From contig NZ_BATP01000023.1 of NCBI RefSeq assembly GCF_000739615.1, positions 186,001 through 250,000 of the forward strand: DNA of 64,000 nucleotides, written 5' to 3'. Positions 18,978 to 26,566 of the stretch are shown one piece after another. Each line of letters starts with the position of its first letter. The first letter of the stretch is position 1. Under the pieces are notes generated by a model. It did no database searches, was not told the DNA's origin, and saw only the letters and a program-made list of their open reading frames with translations. The position numbers and the translations under genes were made by a program. Source of the DNA: Haloferula sp. BvORR071. Lineage in GTDB: Bacteria > Verrucomicrobiota > Verrucomicrobiia > Verrucomicrobiales > Akkermansiaceae.

Positions 18978-20042
18978 ATGATCCCACGTTTGCTTCCCCT
19001 TTTTCTGGTCGCGACCGCTGTCGCCCAAGAAGCCGCCACGGTTCGCACGGTGCTGCCGAAGCCGGCCGAGGCCACGCGCAGCTTCGAGCTGCCCGGCCGC
19101 ACCGAGCCGATCGAGCAGGCACGGATTTTCTCGCGCGCGACCGGCACCGTGAAGGAGCGCCCCGTGGACATCGGCGACCGGGTGAAGGAAGGCGACACGC
19201 TGGCAGTGATCGACACGCCGGAAATCGACCGCCAACTGGAGTCGGCACGGGCGGCGGTGGACCAAGCGGTCGCCAAGGCGGACATCGCGCGCAGCACGGC
19301 CAAGCGCTCGGCCGGGCTGGCGGAGGCCAAGGCCGTGTCGCAGGAGCTTTCCGAGCAGCGCGAGGCCTCGGCCGCGGAGCTGGAAGCGGCGGTGCGGATG
19401 GCCAAGGCGGAGGTCGGGCGGCTGGAGGAGCTGCAGAAGTTCTCAACGGTCAAGGCGCCCTTCCGGGGCACGGTGCTGGCGCGGCGGATCGATCGCGGCG
19501 ATTTCGTGCGCGGCGACTCGGCCACCACGGCGGAATGGGCCTTCCAACTGGCGCGGATCAACGAGCTGCGCTTCGCGGTGGCGGCCACGCCGGATGTGGC
19601 GCTGCGCCTGAAGGCGGACACCGAGGCACAGCTGCGCTTCCCGGAGCTGCCGGGCCGGCAATTCCCGGCAAAGGTCTCCCGCGCCAGCAATGCCTTCGAT
19701 ACCGGCAGCGGCACGATGCGGGTGGAGCTGCTCTTGGATAATGCGGATTTCACGCTGCCAGCCGGCCTGACCGGCACGGCGGCCTTCAAGTTGGCACCGG
19801 CACCGGGAACCTACCTGCTGCCGAACAACGCGCTGGTGCTGCGCGAGGGCAAGTCGCTGGTGGCGGTGGTGGACCAGGGCAAGATCAAATTCGTCGACGT
19901 GCTGCCGGGGCGGAACCTCGGGCCGAACATGGAGATGACTTCCGCGTCCCTGACGCCGGAGAGCCAGGTGATCGTGAGCCTGAACGCCATGATCAAGGAG
20001 GGCGACGCGGTGACCGCGAACCCGCTGGTGGCCGGGAAGTAG
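18978..20042 (+). CDS. RND membrane-fusion (periplasmic adaptor) protein
   Basis: This 354-residue protein has a short signal peptide (residues 1-16, cleaved near AVAQ). It has the biotinyl-lipoyl halves RATGTVKERPVDIGDRVKEGD and STVKAPFRGTVLARRID, a coiled coil at residues ~75-150 and a beta-barrel/MP domain to the C-terminus, with VDQGKIKFVDVLPG. It bridges the RND permease to an outer-membrane channel. It follows the permease by 19 bases, so the two form one transcription unit, in the less common order permease then adaptor. Slightly short for the family but complete. Confidence 0.93.
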   Translation: MIPRLLPLFLVATAVAQEAATVRTVLPKPAEATRSFELPGRTEPIEQARIFSRATGTVKERPVDIGDRVKEGDTLAVIDTPEIDRQLESARAAVDQAVAKADIARSTAKRSAGLAEAKAVSQELSEQREASAAELEAAVRMAKAEVGRLEELQKFSTVKAPFRGTVLARRIDRGDFVRGDSATTAEWAFQLARINELRFAVAATPDVALRLKADTEAQLRFPELPGRQFPAKVSRASNAFDTGSGTMRVELLLDNADFTLPAGLTGTAAFKLAPAPGTYLLPNNALVLREGKSLVAVVDQGKIKFVDVLPGRNLGPNMEMTSASLTPESQVIVSLNAMIKEGDAVTANPLVAGK

Positions 20043-20129
20043 GGGCGGACCTCGGGCCAAAAGGTCCAGACAAGGACTGAAGCGAAAGGTTGAACCGCCC
20101 GGCGATCTGCCTATGGTCCGGCGGGCCGC

Positions 20130-20372
20130 ATGGAACAAGACCTGATCGAACTCATCCGCAGCGAAATCCTGGACACCACGGAGCCCTTGGCGCCGCAGAG
20201 CGATCTTTTCGCTGCTGGGCTGGACTCGATGGGGATCATGCAGTTGCTGCTGGCGATCGAGGATCGCTTCGGGGTGGCGATGGACCCGGCCGACCTCTCG
20301 CGGGAGAATTTCTCGACCGCGGAAAAGATCGCCGCCCTGGTGGCGGAAAAGAAGGGCACGGCAACCCCTTGA
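20130..20372 (+). CDS. Stand-alone acyl/peptidyl carrier protein
   Basis: This 80-residue carrier protein has the phosphopantetheine attachment site GLDSMGIMQ with Ser33, preceded by LFAAGLD and followed by a helix with IEDRFGV. The C-terminal helix (TAEKIAALV) completes a normal ACP fold. It would carry an acyl or aminoacyl thioester for the two proteins that follow. The stop is 14 bases before the start of the condensation-like gene, so it is clearly part of that operon. It is probably not the housekeeping fatty-acid ACP, because no fab genes adjoin it. Confidence 0.92.
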   Translation: MEQDLIELIRSEILDTTEPLAPQSDLFAAGLDSMGIMQLLLAIEDRFGVAMDPADLSRENFSTAEKIAALVAEKKGTATP

Positions 20373-20385
20373 TTTTTCTTTTTGC

Positions 20386-21729
20386 GTGGTGCCGGTCGAA
20401 CTCCCATCCGCCAAACCGCTGCGAACCAGCAGCAGCGATGGATTTTTGTTAGGTCTGGAGAGCCTGATGCGGCGGACCGGCCAAGGCCGGCATGTGGCCA
20501 CGACGGTGCTGGAATGCGCTGGCGCGCCCGATCTGGCCACGATCCGCAGAACTGCGGATGAAGTGGGCCGCCAGTATCCGATCCTGCACGCACGGAATGC
20601 GCGAGGCGGCGATTGGCTGGCCAAGTGGCGGACGGACGAGGTCAGCCCGGCAGCAGTGCCGGTGCACGTCTGGCACCTGCCGGGAGTGGCCGCCGAGGGC
20701 GAGGAAATCTCCAGCCTGAATGAGTGGCTCGCGCTGCAACTGAACAGCCGTGAGATCGACATCTACTCGGCGGGACCGAATCTGGTTTTCCATGTGGTGG
20801 TGAATTCCCCCACCCGCTGGACCTTCGTGCTGGTGTGGAGCCACTCGCTGCTCGACGCGGTGGGGATGACGAAATTCCTGCAGTTGCTCGCGGGGGTCTC
20901 GGTGCCGGTGACCGGAGCGGCAGACGAAGCGCCTGCCTCGCCAATCTCGCAGCTCTACCAGCAGGCGAAACCGATGATCGAGGAGATGCGGCGCTTCCCG
21001 CGGTGGAAGATCCGCTCGCTGCACCGCAAGGGCACGCGGCCGGGCGAGAGCCGTTTCCTCCTCGCAAAGTTCGGACCGGAGGCCACCGCCGCGATCCGGG
21101 CGAAGATGGCACAAACCGCGGGTGAATTACTATTGCTGCCGTACTTTGCAGCTTGCGCGGCACGGGCGGTGCAATCGGTGATTGCGGCGCGGCATCCGGA
21201 TGAACCGGTATCGATCCTGCTGACCCTGCCGGTGCAGCGCCAGAGCGACCCGGCAAAGCGCCCGCTCTTCTGCAACCACATGTCACCTTACACGGTGCTG
21301 CTCGAGCCCGGCGAGCTGGTGGATCTCAAGACCTCATCCAAGGCACTCTACCGCAAGTATGCCGACTTCATGCGCCGCAAGCTGCCTGCCGCGATGCAGG
21401 CGCTGATGCGGATGATGGAGCGCTGCCCCTCGCGCTTCTACAACCTGCCGGCCTTCGTTTACATGCGCGGGGAAATCTGCAGCTTGTTCCACTCGCACAC
21501 CGGGGAATTCCTGCCGGGAGCGGACAGCATTTTCGGCAGCCGGATCGTGAACGGGTATCATGTGCCCTCGGTAAGCTCGCCGCCGGGGATCGGAATCTTC
21601 TTCTCCCAGCACGCGGATTGCCTCACCATGACCCTCTCGTGGAAGGAAGGCTGCCTTTCGCCGCTGGAATTGGAGTTGCTGAAGCAGACCCTGAGCGAAG
21701 ACTTGGGAGCCGAGCTGCCGCCGCCGTGA
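20386..21729 (+). CDS. Condensation-domain-like acyltransferase
   Basis: This 447-residue protein belongs to the CoA-dependent acyltransferase/NRPS condensation superfamily by its active-site motif SHSLLDAVG near residue 150. This is a variant of HHxxxDG in which the second His is kept, the first is Ser and Gly is Ala. A later NHMSPYTVLL segment resembles wax-ester-synthase-type members. It should join an acyl group held on the carrier protein to an alcohol or amine acceptor. The start is GTG at 20386 or the next GTG at 20389. Its TGA overlaps the GTG of the ligase gene (GTGA), so the two are coupled. Confidence 0.75.
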   Translation: MVPVELPSAKPLRTSSSDGFLLGLESLMRRTGQGRHVATTVLECAGAPDLATIRRTADEVGRQYPILHARNARGGDWLAKWRTDEVSPAAVPVHVWHLPGVAAEGEEISSLNEWLALQLNSREIDIYSAGPNLVFHVVVNSPTRWTFVLVWSHSLLDAVGMTKFLQLLAGVSVPVTGAADEAPASPISQLYQQAKPMIEEMRRFPRWKIRSLHRKGTRPGESRFLLAKFGPEATAAIRAKMAQTAGELLLLPYFAACAARAVQSVIAARHPDEPVSILLTLPVQRQSDPAKRPLFCNHMSPYTVLLEPGELVDLKTSSKALYRKYADFMRRKLPAAMQALMRMMERCPSRFYNLPAFVYMRGEICSLFHSHTGEFLPGADSIFGSRIVNGYHVPSVSSPPGIGIFFSQHADCLTMTLSWKEGCLSPLELELLKQTLSEDLGAELPPP

Positions 21730-23162
21730 ATCTGATCGAAGAAATCGCCCACCGCCACGATCCCGCCACGATCGCGATCGTCAGCGGGGATACGCGCGCG
21801 AGCTATGGCGACCTGTTCGGCGAGGCGCGGCGGATCGCGGAGCTGCTGAAGGCGCACAATCGCTTCGGCCGGATTCCACGGATCGGGCTGCAGTGCCCGA
21901 ACGGACTCAGCTACATCGTCCTGTCGATGGGTATTCTGTTAGGCGGGGCCTGCCTGGTGCCGCTGGCGGAGGAACTGAGAGACGCGGAGCGCTCGGAGAT
22001 CGCGGACACGACCTCGCTGGACCTGATCCTGGCGGCGGGGGATTTGCCCTGGCACGGACCGGAGGATGTCATCGCGGAGCACACCAGCATCGGGGTGAGC
22101 TGGAAACTACACCTGTGCCGCCCCGCCACGCCACGCTTTCCCGAAGAGGAATTCCAGAAGCTGAATCCCGCCTTCATCCGCTTCAGCTCCGGGACGACCG
22201 GGACGAGCAAGGGCGTGGTGCTGTCGCACGAGACCCTACTGGCGCGGATCAGCGCTGCGAATGAAGGGTTGAAGATCGGCCCCGAAGACCGGGTGCTGTG
22301 GATGCTGCCAATGGCGCATCACTTCGCAGTCTCGATCGTGCTCTATCTCTACTTCGGGGCGACGACGGTGCTGGAGAACTCGCCTCTGCGGGAGGATGTG
22401 CTGGCCACGGCGGATCGCAGTGAAGCGACGGTGATCTACGGCTCGCCCTTCCACTTCGCGATGCTCTCGGGAGATCGCGGTGACTTCATGTGGCCCTCGC
22501 TGCGTTTGGCGGTGGCAACCGCGGCAGCCCTGCCTGAGGCGACGGCACGGGCTTTTGACGCGCGCTTCGGCAAGCCCTTGACCCAGGGACTCGGGATCAT
22601 CGAGGTGGGCCTGTCAGTGCTCAATATAGAGTCCGCGCGGGAAAAGCCCGAAGCACTGGGCCGGCCGATGTCCGCTTACGAGGTCGCATTGTTAGACGAA
22701 GCAGGCTCTCCAGTGGCGGAGGGCGAGGCGGGAGAATTTCATGTGCGCGGACCGGGCCTGCTGGATGCTTACCTCGTGCCCTGGAATGCGGATCCTTCAG
22801 TAGATGGCTGGTTTGCGAGCGGTGACTTGGTGCGTCGCGATGCCGAGGGCGACCTCTTCCTGATGGGACGGAAGAAGTCGGTGATCAACGTGGCCGGGAT
22901 GAAGGTGTTTCCGGAAGAGGTGGAGCGGGTCCTGAATGAACATCCCGCCGTGAAACGCAGCCGGGTGCTCGGGCGCGAGCACCCGCAGATGGGACAGGTT
23001 CCGGTGGCGGAGATCATCCCGGCGGATGCCACCGCCCCGCCAAAGCCGGTGGAGTTGCAGCGCTTTTGCAAGCAGGTGCTCTCGGCCTACAAAGTGCCGA
23101 TGCAGTTCAAGATGGTGGAGGAGTTGCCGCTGACGGCTTCGGGGAAGTTGAAGCGGGGCTGA
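21726..23162 (+). CDS. AMP-forming acyl/aryl ligase (adenylation enzyme)
   Basis: This 478-residue protein is an ANL-superfamily ligase. Motif A3 is SSGTTGTSKGVVLSHE near residue 160, A5 is TQGLGIIEVG near 290, A7 is SGDLV near 365, and the hinge and A8 are GRKKSVINVAGMKVFPEEVE. The C-terminal A10 Lys is in SGKLKRG at the very end. It activates a carboxylate as the adenylate, presumably for loading the carrier protein at 20130. The start is taken as GTG 21726, inside the upstream gene's stop, because the open extension to 21618 lies within the acyltransferase gene. The substrate specificity cannot be read. Confidence 0.88.
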   Translation: MNLIEEIAHRHDPATIAIVSGDTRASYGDLFGEARRIAELLKAHNRFGRIPRIGLQCPNGLSYIVLSMGILLGGACLVPLAEELRDAERSEIADTTSLDLILAAGDLPWHGPEDVIAEHTSIGVSWKLHLCRPATPRFPEEEFQKLNPAFIRFSSGTTGTSKGVVLSHETLLARISAANEGLKIGPEDRVLWMLPMAHHFAVSIVLYLYFGATTVLENSPLREDVLATADRSEATVIYGSPFHFAMLSGDRGDFMWPSLRLAVATAAALPEATARAFDARFGKPLTQGLGIIEVGLSVLNIESAREKPEALGRPMSAYEVALLDEAGSPVAEGEAGEFHVRGPGLLDAYLVPWNADPSVDGWFASGDLVRRDAEGDLFLMGRKKSVINVAGMKVFPEEVERVLNEHPAVKRSRVLGREHPQMGQVPVAEIIPADATAPPKPVELQRFCKQVLSAYKVPMQFKMVEELPLTASGKLKRG

Positions 23163-23165
23163 TCG

Positions 23166-23272
23166 CTGCGATGGAACAGCGTTGTCGTTCTGAGAGGGCT
23201 TGCTAGCTTCGCGATCGACGAACTGCGGGAGGCTCGCCTCCAAGCCGGTCGTGTTGGACTCGTTCCATGCGG
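23166..23272 (+). ncRNA. Candidate retron-like msr-msd RNA (weak)
   Basis: CTGC-g-ATGGAAC at 23166-23177 pairs with GTTCCATGCGG at 23262-23272, an eleven-pair stem with one bulged base and one G-U. The base triplet right after the left arm is AGC (23178-23180), the context of the branching guanosine in known retrons. Inside, GGCTTG (23197-23202) pairs with CAAGCC (23241-23246), around a GGAGG/CCTCC hairpin (23228-23241). The right arm overlaps the first in-frame ATG of the reverse transcriptase. Against it: only 84 bases lie between the arms, short for an msr-msd. A longer RNA reaching the hairpins at 23278-23292 and 23331-23346 is possible if translation starts later. Confidence 0.3.
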
Positions 23273-24706
23273 CCTCTCCGGGGTTACCCCGGGGGATCGG
23301 AATACCAAGCATCACGAGGCAAGGGCCACGTCACGCTGCCGCGTGAAATTGCCCAAGCCAGACAGGACGCGTTGGAGCACGGGCCTTCCGCGTTCGTCAT
23401 TCTCTTTCTTACCCTTGTGTCCGCTCGTGCCCATCACATCCTACGTCTGGCGACAGCCCTGCTCGCCGGGCCGCTGGATGATCGTGTTGCGATGGCTGCG
23501 AGGACTCTGCCGCTGGTGGGTGATCCCCGGAAGGCACGCTGGCTGGATTCACTGGCGAAGGTGCTGGTGCAGGAATTCGGTGTAAGACCACGGCCGACAG
23601 CCCGGGAGCTGGCAGAGCGAATCGGCAATCACGGGCCCTATGCGAAGGCATGGTCGCTTGGGCATGGACGGATTCTGCCAGCGATCGTCGAGCCACAGAT
23701 GGCACCGGCACCGGGAGCTCCCCGGTCATGGAAGCTGCCGGGGATCGCCTGCACGGGAGAACTGGCTGAGCTGTTAGGACTACATGCGGACGACCTCGGC
23801 TGGCTGACGGCCTATGGGCAGGCGGAACACTATTCCCACCGCTGGCACGCGAAGGCGCATGGCGGCTGGCGCTTGATCGAAAGCCCGAAGCCGCTGTTGA
23901 AATTGGCACAGCGCCGAGTCCTGGAGCGCATCCTTGGATCCATCCCTCCGCATGAGGCCGCGCGAGGCTTCCGGCCTGGAACCTCGATCCGTGACTTCGT
24001 GGCACCACATGTGGGGAAAGACGTGCTGATCCGCTTCGACCTCGAGGATTTCTTTCCTTCGATCACCTCGACGCGGATCCTGAGGATCTTCCTCACCGCA
24101 GGTTACCCGGAGAACGTGGCCCGGGCTTTGACGCGACTGACGACACATGCAACGCCAACTGAAGCGCTCGCGGATCAGTCCCTGCCATGGGCACAGCGCC
24201 GACGCTTGGCAACGCCGCATCTACCACAGGGTTCGCCGACCTCACCGGCGCTGGCGAATCTAGCCGCCTTCACACTGGATTGCCGCTTGGCCCGGCTGGC
24301 GGAGTGCTGCAGGGCGGAATACACACGCTACGCGGATGATCTGCTCTTTTCCGGAGGAGAGGATTTCGCACGCGGCGCGGAACGCTTTCGGGTGAAGGTA
24401 GCTGCAATCTTGTTAGAAGAAGGATTCCTCCCGAATCATCGCAAGACACGGGTCCAGCGCCAGGGCCAGAGGCAGCACGCCGCGGGGCTGGTCTTGAATG
24501 AAAAGCCGAACATCGGACGGCGGGACTTTGACCGGCTGAAAGCGATTTTGACCAATTGCGCGAACTTCGGGCCAGCTTCGCAAAATCGTGGGGAGCATGA
24601 GGATTTCCGGGCACATTTGCAGGGCAAGCTGGCATGGGTCGGATTCATCCATCCCGGAAAGGGCGAAAAACTGCGGGCGATTTTTGAGAGGATTAAGTGG
24701 GACTAG
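23267..24706 (+). CDS. Retron-type reverse transcriptase
   Basis: This is an RNA-directed DNA polymerase of up to 479 residues. Motif A is RFDLEDFFPS with Asp258, the template-gripping motif is LPQGSPTSP at 319-327, and the catalytic centre is YADD at 355-358. The block W...GGWRLIESPKP..K.AQRR.L near residues 200-230 and the thumb segment resemble retron RTs of the myxobacterial and planctomycete-type single-gene group. The usual VTG triplet of retron RTs reads AAG (405-407) before LVLNEKPN. There is an N-terminal extension of about 150 residues. The ATG at 23267 has no clear ribosome site; later starts (for example ATG near 23491) are possible. No maturase or HNH domain is present, so it is not a group II intron enzyme. 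Confidence 0.9.
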   Translation: MRPLRGYPGGSEYQASRGKGHVTLPREIAQARQDALEHGPSAFVILFLTLVSARAHHILRLATALLAGPLDDRVAMAARTLPLVGDPRKARWLDSLAKVLVQEFGVRPRPTARELAERIGNHGPYAKAWSLGHGRILPAIVEPQMAPAPGAPRSWKLPGIACTGELAELLGLHADDLGWLTAYGQAEHYSHRWHAKAHGGWRLIESPKPLLKLAQRRVLERILGSIPPHEAARGFRPGTSIRDFVAPHVGKDVLIRFDLEDFFPSITSTRILRIFLTAGYPENVARALTRLTTHATPTEALADQSLPWAQRRRLATPHLPQGSPTSPALANLAAFTLDCRLARLAECCRAEYTRYADDLLFSGGEDFARGAERFRVKVAAILLEEGFLPNHRKTRVQRQGQRQHAAGLVLNEKPNIGRRDFDRLKAILTNCANFGPASQNRGEHEDFRAHLQGKLAWVGFIHPGKGEKLRAIFERIKWD

Positions 24707-24759
24707 CGGATTTTCAGTTTCGCTCCGGCGCGGATGGGGCAACATGGCGGCGCCATCTG

Positions 24760-26046
24760 ATGACACCCGATCTCGCCATTCTCGGAGCCGGTCCCGCAGG
24801 TTCTACGCTGGCCGCGCTGCTCGCTCAGCGTGGTTTCAAGGTGCTGGTCTTCGACGACGAGAAACGCCCGGAGCTCCTCGTGGGTGAATCGCTGGTCCCC
24901 GCCACAGTGCCGGTAATGCGGCGACTGGGAATCGAGGATCGGGTAAAAGCCTTCTCCCAGCACAAGCCAGGTGTGAGCTTCCTGCACCGCCACGGGACGC
25001 GGATCGATTTCAATTTCGGGCCGATCGCAAAGTGGCTGCCCGCCTACGCCTACAATATCCCGCGGCCGCAATTCGACGACACCCTGCGTGAACGCGCAGA
25101 GGAGCTTGGCGTCTGCTTCGTGAAGCAGCGCGCCGCAGTGGAGAAAGGCAATGAGACCCGCGAGATCCAACTCACCGCAGAGACCCTGGAAAAGGCCGGC
25201 CTAACAGAACATCCGAAGCTTTTGATCGATGCCACCGGACGGGCCCGGACCTTTGCCCGCGCACTCGGGATCGGTTCGAAGACCGGTGAGCGCAGTGACG
25301 TTGCCTACTTCGCGCATTTCGAGAACTTCCGCCACGACTTTCCACCGGAGGGACAGGTGGTGATCACCATCCTCGATCACGGCTGGAGCTGGCGCATCCC
25401 GCTGCCCGGGCGGCTCTCGGTCGGCATCGTCGTCCACAAGGACGCGGTGAAAGGCTGGGGCAGCACGCCGGAGGAGCGCCTCGACTACGCTCTGAAACAC
25501 GAGCCGCTGCTGATGGATCACGCGAAGGACGCGCGGCGGGTCACTCCGGTGATGACCTACACCAACTACCAGCTCGTCTCCGACCGGGGCCATGGCCCGG
25601 GCTGGGCGGCCTGCGGGGACTCCTTCGGTTTCGTCGATCCGATGCTATCACCCGGCCTGTTCATGGCGCTGGAGTCCGCGCGCTTGTTCGAGGAGCACGT
25701 CTTCAGCAAGGGCACGGAAGTGTTGGATAAGCCGGAGGAGATCGCGGCAGGCTTCGCGATGGCAGAGGCAGAGCTGCACGATTGGCACGAGAGCTGGCGC
25801 GAGCTGATCCGTCATTTCTACGATGGCGGCATCTTCTCGCTCTACGAGACCGGCACCAAGTTCTCCGAGAAATTCAAAGGCTGGCCGGGGATCGGATTCA
25901 TCGAGCGGCACATGACCAAGCACATCGCCTCGATGGCCTCCGGGGCCTTTACGCGGCGCAAATACAGCCGCGGACTCGTGAAGTTCATGCGGCAGTACAT
26001 GATGCGCGACTGTCGCCCGCCGGAAGACTACGCGGTGGTGCCCTGA
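24760..26046 (+). CDS. Flavin-dependent halogenase-like oxidoreductase
   Basis: This 428-residue FAD enzyme starts MTPDLAILGAGPAGS, with the dinucleotide-binding GxGPAG at residues 8-13 and GESLVP near 48. It carries WSWRIP near residue 210, matching the WxWxIP signature of tryptophan/phenol halogenases. A Lys in HKPGVSF (residue ~70) is where the catalytic Lys of that family would lie. The FAD-closing GDSFGFVDPMLSPG is near residue 290. It therefore belongs to the FDH/geranylgeranyl-reductase-like group; halogenation or hydroxylation of a carrier-bound substrate is plausible but not proven. It lies 53 bases after the reverse transcriptase in the same direction. Confidence 0.75.
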   Translation: MTPDLAILGAGPAGSTLAALLAQRGFKVLVFDDEKRPELLVGESLVPATVPVMRRLGIEDRVKAFSQHKPGVSFLHRHGTRIDFNFGPIAKWLPAYAYNIPRPQFDDTLRERAEELGVCFVKQRAAVEKGNETREIQLTAETLEKAGLTEHPKLLIDATGRARTFARALGIGSKTGERSDVAYFAHFENFRHDFPPEGQVVITILDHGWSWRIPLPGRLSVGIVVHKDAVKGWGSTPEERLDYALKHEPLLMDHAKDARRVTPVMTYTNYQLVSDRGHGPGWAACGDSFGFVDPMLSPGLFMALESARLFEEHVFSKGTEVLDKPEEIAAGFAMAEAELHDWHESWRELIRHFYDGGIFSLYETGTKFSEKFKGWPGIGFIERHMTKHIASMASGAFTRRKYSRGLVKFMRQYMMRDCRPPEDYAVVP

Positions 26047-26052
26047 CCTCAC

Positions 26053-26460
26053 TCAAGCAAGCCAAGCATACCAGGCCTTGCGGATCTCCTCCACGGCTTC
26101 GGCAGCGTAGGCTTCCTTGCCCTCGTAGGACCACACCACCCCGGGCCATGCTGGATCCTCCGGCGAGCGGCCAACGACGTGGATATGCATCTGCCGGACC
26201 TGATTGCCGATACAGGCGACGTTCAGCTTGTCCGGCTGGAAGTGGTGCGCGACGAATTGCGAGACCTCTCGGATCACGCCGGTAACTTCCTGATAGCGCT
26301 CAAGGCTGAGCTGGTGAAGGTCTTCGATCCCCTCCTCCACCTCGGGCACGATGATGATCCACGGGAAGACCGCGTTGTTCTTCAGCAGGATGTGGCAGCG
26401 CTGCCGGATGCCGAGATCGAAGCCGCCTGCGGCAAGCCGGGGATGAAGCACAAAATCCAT
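26053..26460 (-). CDS. HIT-family (histidine triad) protein
   Basis: This 135-residue protein has the family ILLKNNAVFPWIIIVPE core near residues 25-40 and the triad segment QMHIHVVGR near residue 90. The first His of HxHxH is Gln, as in the bacterial HIT subgroup that keeps the catalytic second and third His. HIT proteins hydrolyse nucleotide phosphoramidates or dinucleoside polyphosphates. It is convergent with the halogenase-like gene, with only six bases between the stop codons. Its physiological substrate is unknown. Confidence 0.85.
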   Translation of the reverse strand: MDFVLHPRLAAGGFDLGIRQRCHILLKNNAVFPWIIIVPEVEEGIEDLHQLSLERYQEVTGVIREVSQFVAHHFQPDKLNVACIGNQVRQMHIHVVGRSPEDPAWPGVVWSYEGKEAYAAEAVEEIRKAWYAWLA

Positions 26461-26566
26461 GTGAAATGGATGGCGGGGATACCGCGGTGAGGCAAGCCCG
26501 CGGCGTGCGTAGCTCCCGCCCTTGCCGGGAGGGATGGCTCGCTCTAGTTTCCCCGCCGTGCCGCTG

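Noticed and set aside
23267-24706. Group II intron or diversity-generating retroelement
   Set aside because: No maturase or endonuclease domain and no domain V/VI-like RNA end; no accessory gene and no template/variable repeat pair was seen near it.
26513-26531. CTCCCG/CGGGAG hairpin as a terminator of the HIT gene region
   Set aside because: It is upstream of the HIT start and has no T-tract; probably a chance stem near the hydrolase start.
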